DNA from: an uncultured Luteimonas sp.
GTDB taxonomy: Bacteria > Pseudomonadota > Gammaproteobacteria > Xanthomonadales > Xanthomonadaceae
Direction of reading: 5' to 3'
DNA length: 15,866 bases
Assembly: GCA_938008415.1 (NCBI GenBank)
Contig: CALLKI010000111.1
Location: forward strand, 1-15,866
Both the position numbers and the translations under genes were made by a program. This document shows positions 7,615-15,866 of the stretch, piece by piece. Under the pieces are notes generated by a model. It ran no database searches and had not been told where the DNA came from. It saw only the letters and a list, made by a program, of their open reading frames with translations. Within the stretch, counting starts at the first letter, position 1. Each line of letters opens with the position of its first letter.

Positions 7615-9984
7615 CTACCAGCGGTAGCCGATCCGGCCGTAGACGTACGCGCCGTTGAAGCCGGTCGGCGACTGGCTGCTGTACGGGAACTGGCCGCTGT
7701 TGGAGTTCGCGAAGATCGTGCGGTCCGGATACTCGTCGAGCAGGTTGTCCGCGCCCAGGGTCAGGGTCCAGGCTTCGGACGGGCGGAACGTCGCCGAGGC
7801 ATCGACGATCCACTTGGCACCATAGGTCTGGTCGAGGTCCGGGTTGCTGGCGTGGCGGGTCGTGAACTCGCCGTAGCGGGTCGCGCCGAGGTTGAAGTCC
7901 CAGCGCGCCAGCCGCCAGGTGGCGCCGAGGGTGAACTTGTCGCGCGGAAAGCCTTCCTCGATGCGCCCGCGCTCGTCGCGGCCGATGCGCTCGAGGTTGG
8001 CGCCCAGGTCCTCCAGCTCCTGCGGGTTCGGCGCGATCCGGGTCACCTCGGTCCTGTTGCGGTTGTAGCCCGCGGTCAGGTCCAGGGTGCCGGCGGCGAG
8101 GGGCACGGACCAGGTGCCGACGATGTCGATGCCCCGGGTGCGGGTATCCACGGCGTTGGTGAAGTAGCGGGCGCTGGTGACGTTGGTGATCCCCAGGCTC
8201 GCCAGCAGCGCCTGCGCCGCGGCGTTGTCCGCGAGCGGCAGGTTCGAGGAGAGCACGATGCGGTCGTCGATGTCGATCTGGTAGGCATCGATGGTCAGGT
8301 ACAGCCGGTTGGCGGGCTGCAGCACCAGGCCCAGGCTGTACGAGAGCGAGGTTTCCGCCTTGAGCGGCTCGGCGCCCAGCGCCTGGGCGGCCGCACCGGT
8401 GACCGGGAAGGTGCCGGTCTCGTAGGCGATGCCGCTGGTGAAGTTGGTGGTCACCGCCTGGTAGTTCTGCTGCGCCAGCGCCGGCGCGCGGAAGCCGCTG
8501 GCCACCGTGGCGCGCAGCGCGACCGCGTCGCTGAACCCGATGCGGCCGGAAAGCTTGCCCGAGGTCTCGCTGCCGAAGTCCGAGTAATCCTCGTGGCGCA
8601 CGGCGACGCCGGCGGAGAACCGGTCGTTGAGGTCCGCTTCCAGCCCCGCGTACACGGCCCAGTTGTGGCGGTCGTAGTGGCCGGCGTTGCGCGGGCTGAA
8701 GCCGGCGAAGCCCTGCGCGCCGGAACCGGCATAGGAGTCCGGTTCGCCCGGGGACTGGTTCCATTTCTCCCTGCGGTACTCGGCGCCGAACGACAGCGTC
8801 GCGGGCAGGTTCCGGCCCCAGTCGACGTCCCTGGACACGTCGGCGTTGAGCACGTTCTGGGTGTACTCGAGCGCGCCGTCGTAGAAGCGCGACGGGCTGT
8901 CCACGCCGAGGCTGTAGTTGATGGTGTTCTGGGTGTAAAAGTGCAGCTTGTTGTAGCCGTAGTTGTAGCTCACGTCCCAGCGCCAGCCGCTGCCCGTGGA
9001 GCCCCGCACCCCCGCGACCAGCGAGCGGTCCCTGGCGACCTGGTTGATCTCCGGCACGTAGCCGTCGGGATAGACCAGCGGCACCACCGGGTTGTGGCCG
9101 GGCGAGCGGTAGAACGCGAACGAGACGATGTCGCGGTTGCCGGCGATGGCGGTGGCGTAGGCCTCGACGTCGCCGGTCAGCCCGAACCCGGCGTTGAGCG
9201 AGACCACGGCGTTGTCCACCTCCGGATCGCCGTAGATGTAGGCGACCTCGCCGATGTCCGGGTTGTTGCCGGTGTTGGGCGCGGTGCCCTGGTAGGGGCC
9301 GGCGCGGTTGGTCAGGCCTTTCCGGCCGAGCTCGCCGGCCACGTGGATGAAGCCGCGGTCGCCGGCGAGGGGAGCGGCGGCATCGCCCGAAAGCCGGTAC
9401 TGCGAGCCGTCGCCGGCCGAGTACCTGCCGGCGTCCACCGCCAGGCCGCCGCCGCCGGTCGCGCCCTTGAGCACGATGTTGACCACGCCCGCGATCGCGT
9501 CGGAGCCATACTGCGCCGAAGCGCCGTCGCGCAGCACCTCGATGCGCTCGATCGCGGAGATCGGGATCGCGTTGAGGTCGACGGCGGAGGAACCGCGGCC
9601 GATGGTGCCGTTGACGTTGACCAGCGCCGAGATGTGGCGGCGCTTGCCGTTGACCAGCACCAGCACCTGGTCGGGCGACAGGCCGCGCAACTGCGCCGGG
9701 CGCACGCCGCTGGTGCCGTCGGTGATGGCGGGGCGCGGGAAGTTCAGCGAGGGCAGCGCGCGCGCCAGCGCGGTGGCCAGCTCGGTGGTGCCGGTGGCCT
9801 GCAGCGCCTCGGGGGTCAGGATGTCGATCGGCGACTGGGACTCGGCCACGGTGCGCCCGCTGACCCGGGTGCCGGTGACGATGATGGTGTCCAGCGTGCT
9901 CGCCTCGTCGGCGGGCGTGGACTGGGCGAAGGCCGGCGCGGCGAGCGCGGCCAGCAGGGCGGTTGCAAGCGGGCTGCGGATCAT
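7615..9984 (-). CDS. TonB-dependent outer-membrane receptor
   Basis: A 789-residue outer-membrane receptor that would import a ligand using energy passed on by TonB-ExbB-ExbD. ATG 9984 is chosen because it has GGAG 7 nt upstream and begins a typical signal peptide (about residues 1-20, hydrophobic core LATALLAALAAP, cleavage near AFA-Q). A TonB-box-like DTIIVTG (32-38) follows. The plug domain covers about 45-172, with QLRGLSPDQVLVLVNGKRR, IERIEVLRDGASAQYGSDAIAGVVNIV in segments typical of the family. The rest is a beta-barrel rich in alternating aromatic and polar residues, ending in the aromatic C-terminus GYRW needed for barrel assembly. No transporter, siderophore, carbohydrate or cobalamin gene is adjacent and no Fur-box-like or cobalamin riboswitch sequence was seen, so the substrate is unknown. 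It is transcribed alone, with its own terminator. The frame remains open upstream of the chosen start, but that part is Arg/Pro-rich and not coding in character. Confidence 0.93.
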   Translation of the reverse strand: MIRSPLATALLAALAAPAFAQSTPADEASTLDTIIVTGTRVSGRTVAESQSPIDILTPEALQATGTTELATALARALPSLNFPRPAITDGTSGVRPAQLRGLSPDQVLVLVNGKRRHISALVNVNGTIGRGSSAVDLNAIPISAIERIEVLRDGASAQYGSDAIAGVVNIVLKGATGGGGLAVDAGRYSAGDGSQYRLSGDAAAPLAGDRGFIHVAGELGRKGLTNRAGPYQGTAPNTGNNPDIGEVAYIYGDPEVDNAVVSLNAGFGLTGDVEAYATAIAGNRDIVSFAFYRSPGHNPVVPLVYPDGYVPEINQVARDRSLVAGVRGSTGSGWRWDVSYNYGYNKLHFYTQNTINYSLGVDSPSRFYDGALEYTQNVLNADVSRDVDWGRNLPATLSFGAEYRREKWNQSPGEPDSYAGSGAQGFAGFSPRNAGHYDRHNWAVYAGLEADLNDRFSAGVAVRHEDYSDFGSETSGKLSGRIGFSDAVALRATVASGFRAPALAQQNYQAVTTNFTSGIAYETGTFPVTGAAAQALGAEPLKAETSLSYSLGLVLQPANRLYLTIDAYQIDIDDRIVLSSNLPLADNAAAQALLASLGITNVTSARYFTNAVDTRTRGIDIVGTWSVPLAAGTLDLTAGYNRNRTEVTRIAPNPQELEDLGANLERIGRDERGRIEEGFPRDKFTLGATWRLARWDFNLGATRYGEFTTRHASNPDLDQTYGAKWIVDASATFRPSEAWTLTLGADNLLDEYPDRTIFANSNSGQFPYSSQSPTGFNGAYVYGRIGYRW

Positions 9985-10111
9985 GCGGACACTCCATGTG
10001 CGTGTGGGGGGATTCCCGGTTTTACAGTTACCCGGCCATACGTGAAAAAACCGTTTGGCATGAGCTGATTCCAATGGGGAATGAGCGGGCCCGCGGTAGA
10101 ATCCGCGCCCC
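9985..10111. promoter_or_regulatory. Divergent promoter region between the receptor gene and yheS
   Basis: This 127-bp gap must hold the start signals for both flanking genes. On the plus strand TAGAAT (10097-10102) is a fair -10 element only 9 bp before the yheS ATG, implying a very short or absent leader; no clear -35 is seen at the usual distance. On the minus strand an A/T-rich stretch (about 10021-10060) could carry the receptor promoter. GGAG at 9992-9995 is the receptor ribosome binding site. No palindromic operator resembling a Fur box is visible. Confidence 0.4.
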
Positions 10112-11962
<1,851 letters not shown>

Positions 11963-12174
11963 GGGCGGCTTGCGGGGACCGGGGGGCGCCGTTACGGTTG
12001 CCGCCATGAAGGCAACCAGGGTTCCTCACGGCGGGTGCTCCGGCCCAACGGCATGGGCCGTGACGCGCTGGCGGCCCGGCGGGCCCGTGCGTGGGCGTGG
12101 ACCGCACGGTGGGGCCGCGTGGATGGCCGGCCTCGTCCCCGGCTGCGCCTGATCCGGAAATGGAGATGGGAGTG
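11963..12174 (+). other. Intergenic region before the lipoprotein gene
   Basis: No gene is convincing here. A small open frame from ATG 12006 to a TGA near 12152 would encode 48 residues rich in Gly/Arg/Pro/Trp, with no ribosome binding site or recognisable pattern. A 7-bp inverted repeat, CGGCCCA (12041-12047) with TGGGCCG (12054-12060), forms a possible hairpin but has no T-run, so it is at best a weak terminator for yheS. The lipoprotein promoter is not evident. Confidence 0.35.
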
Positions 12175-12867
12175 ATGACTGGACACGGCTGGTGTTTCGT
12201 CGGATTGCTTGCGTTGTCCCTGTCCGCCTGCGTCCGCGTCAGCGACGATGATGGTTCCGGGCTCAACCGCAATGCCGCGGCCGCCGCGGACGCCGCGGCC
12301 GAGGATCCCGAGCTGCAGGCCGCGACCGATCCGGCCGGCACGCCCCACGACGCCTTCCTCGCCGCGCTCGCCAGCCATTGCGGGCAGGCGTTCGCCGGGC
12401 GCGTCGTCGCCAACGAACCGGAGCCGGCCGGCCCCGATCCGTTCGAGGGTAGGCGCCTGGTGATGCACGTCAGCGGCTGCGAGGACCCGGAGCGCGAGCT
12501 GCGGATCCCGTTCCACGTCGGCGAGGACCGCTCGCGCACGTGGGTGGTCACGCGCACGTACCGGGGCCTGCGCCTGCGGCACGACCACCGCCACGAGGAC
12601 GGCCGCCCGGACCGCGTGACCATGTACGGCGGCGAGACCCGTGCCAGGGGCACCGCCGTGCGCCAGGAGTTCCCGGTCGACGAGCATTCGATCGCGCTGT
12701 TCCGCAGGGAAGGGCTGGAGGAATCGCTGACCAACACCTGGGCGCTTGAGGTCGAGCCCGGCAGGCGCTTCCTCTATGAGCTGAGCCGTCCCGGTGGCCG
12801 CCTGTTCCAGGTGGAGTTCGACCTCTCCCGTCCCGTCGAGCCCCCGCCGCCGCCCTGGGGACACTGA
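12175..12867 (+). CDS. Predicted lipoprotein of unknown function
   Basis: A 230-residue predicted lipoprotein that I do not recognise. The N-terminus is a type II signal peptide: short polar start, hydrophobic WCFVGLLALSL and lipobox LSAC with Cys19 as the lipidation site. Residue +2 is Val, not Asp, so outer-membrane sorting by Lol is expected. After lipidation comes an Asp/Ala-rich flexible tether (about 22-47), then a compact mixed domain from about residue 57 (HDAFLAALASHCGQAFAGRV onward) with two further Cys (in SHCGQ and SGCED) that could form a disulfide. It ends in a Pro-rich tail, PPPPPWGH. ATG 12175 is chosen because it places the signal peptide correctly, with GGAG about 9 nt upstream; the in-frame ATG 12160 is an alternative. 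The antiporter gene starts 56 bp downstream, so co-transcription is possible. Confidence 0.78.
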   Translation: MTGHGWCFVGLLALSLSACVRVSDDDGSGLNRNAAAAADAAAEDPELQAATDPAGTPHDAFLAALASHCGQAFAGRVVANEPEPAGPDPFEGRRLVMHVSGCEDPERELRIPFHVGEDRSRTWVVTRTYRGLRLRHDHRHEDGRPDRVTMYGGETRARGTAVRQEFPVDEHSIALFRREGLEESLTNTWALEVEPGRRFLYELSRPGGRLFQVEFDLSRPVEPPPPPWGH

Positions 12868-12923
12868 GCCCCTGCCTCCCGTGCCGCACCCGCGGCTCCA
12901 CATCGAAAGGAATCGTCATCACC

Positions 12924-14150
12924 ATGAGCCGCGAACTGGTCTACCTGCTGCTGATCTTCGGCCTGCTGGTCGTGCCCCGCGCGCTGCAGCGCTGGAAGCT
13001 CCCGGCGCCGCTGACCTGCCTGCTGTTCGGCATCGCGGCGATGCTGGCCTGGGGCGACGGCGCGCACGATGCGGTGGTGGGGCTGCTCGCCACGCTCGGC
13101 ATTTCCTCGCTGTTCCTGTTCGCGGGGCTGGAGGTGGACCTGGCCGAGCTGCGCCGCGGCCTGCTGCCGCTGGTGGCGCACCTGGTGGTCCGCACGGCCA
13201 TGCTCGCGCTGGTCGCGTGGATGGCCTGGCGCTGGCTGCGGCTCGACTGGCAGGCGGCCGCGCTGCTCGCGCTCGCGTTGCTGACCCCGTCCACCGGTTT
13301 CATCCTCGACTCGCTCTCGCGCCTGGGCCTGGACGAGCAGGAGCGGTTCTGGGTCACCAGCAAGGCGATCGCGGGCGAACTGCTGGCGCTGGCGGCGCTG
13401 TTCGTGGTGCTGCAGGCGGACGACCCCGCGCGGATGGGGCTGTCGTCGCTGGCGCTGGCGGTGATGCTGGTCGGGTTGCCGCTGCTGTTCGTCGCGCTCG
13501 GGCGCTGGGTGGTGCCGCACGCGCCAGGCTCGGAGTTCTCGCTGCTGGTGATGGTCGGGCTGGTGGCCGCGTACGTCACCTACAAGCTGGGCGTGTACTA
13601 CCTCGTCGGCGCCTTCCTCGCCGGACTGATCGCCAGGCTGCTGCAGGAGCGGATGCCCAAGCTGGCGTCCGCCGAGAACCTGCACGCCGTGCGCCTGTTC
13701 GCGTCGTTCTTCGTGCCGTTCTACTTCTTCAACGCGGGCACCAAGGTGCCGCCCGAGGCGCTGAGCCTGGACGCGCTGTGGATCGGGCTCGGGCTCACCA
13801 TGCTGGCGCTGCCGGTGCGGATCGGCATCCTCTGGGTGCAGCGGCGGATCCTGTTCCGCGAGGAGACGCCGGCCAACAGCCTGCGGGTATCGCTGGCGCT
13901 GGCGCCGACCCTGATCTTCACCCTGGTGCTGGCGGGGATCCTGCTGGCGCGGTTCGGTATCGACCCGGCGCTGTTCGGCGGCCTGCTGCTGTACGCGGCC
14001 CTGACCACGATGCTGCCGTCGCTGGTGTTCCGGGCCCCGTTCGACGTCGAGCCGGTCGAGGACGAGGTCCTGCATCCGCGGCCCGCCCCGCAAGTCCGGC
14101 CGGAACCGGCGCCGGCGGAAGCCGCGCGGGGCCAGCCCGGGGGGGCTTGA
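12924..14150 (+). CDS. CPA2-family cation/proton antiporter, membrane domain only
   Basis: A 408-residue inner-membrane protein with about 12 hydrophobic segments and the organisation of a Na+/H+-exchanger (CPA2) domain. Family-like segments include SSLFLFAGLEVDL (61-73), LLTPSTGFILDSL (119-131), the ion-path segment KAIAGELLAL (about 147-156, with Glu152 where Kef-type proteins carry an acidic pair) and a YLVGAFLAGLIARLL segment. It differs from the YbaL antiporter at 2269-4035 in lacking any C-terminal TrkA-N/RCK domain; instead it has a short Pro/Glu/Ala-rich tail. Ion specificity cannot be read from sequence. ATG 12924 is preceded by AAGGA at 12 nt, a rather long spacing. A run of seven G (14139-14145) sits just before the stop, so slippage there would alter only the last few residues. 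It follows the lipoprotein gene by 56 bp. Confidence 0.87.
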   Translation: MSRELVYLLLIFGLLVVPRALQRWKLPAPLTCLLFGIAAMLAWGDGAHDAVVGLLATLGISSLFLFAGLEVDLAELRRGLLPLVAHLVVRTAMLALVAWMAWRWLRLDWQAAALLALALLTPSTGFILDSLSRLGLDEQERFWVTSKAIAGELLALAALFVVLQADDPARMGLSSLALAVMLVGLPLLFVALGRWVVPHAPGSEFSLLVMVGLVAAYVTYKLGVYYLVGAFLAGLIARLLQERMPKLASAENLHAVRLFASFFVPFYFFNAGTKVPPEALSLDALWIGLGLTMLALPVRIGILWVQRRILFREETPANSLRVSLALAPTLIFTLVLAGILLARFGIDPALFGGLLLYAALTTMLPSLVFRAPFDVEPVEDEVLHPRPAPQVRPEPAPAEAARGQPGGA

Positions 14151-14204
14151 ACCCGGCGCGGCCGACCATACAAACCGGCAGATGGAGTTACCCCGGTAGT
14201 TGCC

Positions 14205-14516
14205 ATGCCGATCTACGCTTTCGAATGCACCGATTGCGGCCACAGCTTCGACAGGCTGCAGAAGCTGTCCGACCCCGATCCCGATGCCTGCCCGTCCTGT
14301 GGCAGGGACACGGTGAGGCGGCAGGTGACCGCGCCCGTGTTCCGGCTGGCCGGCAGCGGCTGGTACGAGACCGACTTCAAGCGCGATGGCGAGAAGAAGC
14401 GCAACCTTGCCGGTGACGGTGGCGGCTCGAAGTCCGGGGACAAGGGCGACGGCGGCAGCGCCTCCGCCGCGGACAAGTCCGGGAGCAAGCCGGCGGCCGC
14501 CGCGTCCACGGACTGA
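14205..14516 (+). CDS. FmdB-family zinc-ribbon protein
   Basis: A 103-residue small protein of the FmdB/CxxC_CxxC_SSSS family. The N-terminal half is a zinc ribbon with Cys8/Cys11 (FECTDCGHSF) and Cys29/Cys32 (CPSCG) as metal ligands, followed by RRQVTAPVFRLAGSGWYETDFK, typical of the family in its wording APVF-L-GSGWYETDFK. The C-terminal half is a low-complexity Gly/Ser/Lys/Asp/Ala tail, presumably disordered. Molecular function is not established for this family. It is placed 76 bp upstream of aspS; an fmdB-like gene before aspS is a frequent arrangement in gammaproteobacteria, which supports the call. No strong Shine-Dalgarno precedes the ATG. Confidence 0.93.
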   Translation: MPIYAFECTDCGHSFDRLQKLSDPDPDACPSCGRDTVRRQVTAPVFRLAGSGWYETDFKRDGEKKRNLAGDGGGSKSGDKGDGGSASAADKSGSKPAAAASTD

Positions 14517-14538
14517 ACCGGGCCGCGAGGCCTGGGGG

Positions 14539-14587
14539 TAAAATGCCGGGATGCCGGCGGTTCCCGCCGGCACGACTTTTCCCGGAG
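14539..14587 (+). promoter_or_regulatory. aspS leader: -10 element, 5' hairpin and ribosome binding site
   Basis: TAAAAT (14539-14544) is a good -10 element, preceded by a G run, without a clear -35. A 9-bp perfect stem, 14552-14560 paired with 14564-14572 (TGCCGGCGG and CCGCCGGCA arms, 3-nt loop), starts about where transcription from it would begin. It is followed by CGACTTTT. GGAG (14584-14587) is the ribosome binding site, 5 nt before the ATG. The hairpin may end transcription from the fmdB-like gene, or may sit at the 5' end of the aspS message and protect or regulate it. Confidence 0.5.
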
Positions 14588-14592
14588 TTCCC

Positions 14593-15866
<1,274 letters not shown>

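Noticed and set aside
7473..7658. Small plus-strand frame with a signal-peptide-like start (MRFFIFATLFAIFAPVCC)
   Set aside because: The hydrophobic start comes from the AT-rich control region, there is no ribosome binding site, and the frame reads through the receptor terminator and into the antisense of the receptor gene.
7348..10068. Plus-strand open frame of 906 codons opposite the TonB-dependent receptor
   Set aside because: It is a mirror of the receptor gene with Val/Gly/Arg/His-rich low-information translation, and it runs through the receptor terminator hairpin.
9985..10111. Fur box or cobalamin riboswitch before the TonB-dependent receptor
   Set aside because: No GATAATGATAATCATTATC-like sequence and no conserved cobalamin-riboswitch elements are visible, and the gap is too short for a full riboswitch.

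Overview
The window is a GC-rich chromosomal segment from a gammaproteobacterium, most likely family Lysobacteraceae (Xanthomonadaceae; Lysobacter- or Luteimonas-like). The reasons are strong G/C third-position bias, a bacterial-type AspRS whose sequence closely resembles xanthomonad enzymes as I remember them, a large TonB-dependent receptor, and tandem CCCTCTCCCG-type intergenic hairpins. No tRNA, rRNA, insertion sequence, prophage gene or CRISPR array was seen. Gene recognition rests on remembered family sequences, not on a search.

Layout. Positions 1-1421 (+) hold the C-terminal part of the disaggregase ClpB, ending at a terminator-like double hairpin that separates it from a convergent minus-strand block. 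Read in the direction of transcription, from about 7353 down to 1536, that block encodes: a COG2229/MglA-like small GTPase with an extra N-terminal domain; two Roadblock/LC7 proteins; a protein fusing an ABC ATPase to a dual-specificity phosphatase; a YbaL-type CPA2 cation/proton antiporter with an RCK (TrkA-N) domain; and a Sir2 deacylase (CobB type, with desuccinylase-like Tyr/Arg). Two of these genes are out of frame in the sequence as given. The GTPase gene switches frame at a seven-C tract, and the ABC-phosphatase gene switches at or near a five-G tract. In each case removing one base restores a single continuous protein.

Upstream of this block, an AT-rich stretch of about 200 bp with nested palindromes separates it from a minus-strand TonB-dependent receptor (7615-9984) that has its own strong terminator. 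A divergent promoter region follows, then the plus-strand genes: ABC-F ATPase YheS, an unrecognised lipoprotein, a second CPA2 antiporter without an RCK domain, an FmdB-type zinc-ribbon protein, and aspS, which runs off the right edge.

How it fits together. Most genes here are housekeeping (clpB, yheS, fmdB-aspS). The part worth attention is the GTPase / Roadblock / Roadblock / ABC-phosphatase cluster. Roadblock proteins are the usual partners and regulators of MglA-like GTPases, so this looks like a small signalling module with a phosphatase output. It resembles Streptomyces conservons and the Myxococcus MglA/MglB pair in logic but not in gene content. Whether the two frameshifts are sequencing errors, decay, or switchable tracts decides whether the module is active in this strain.
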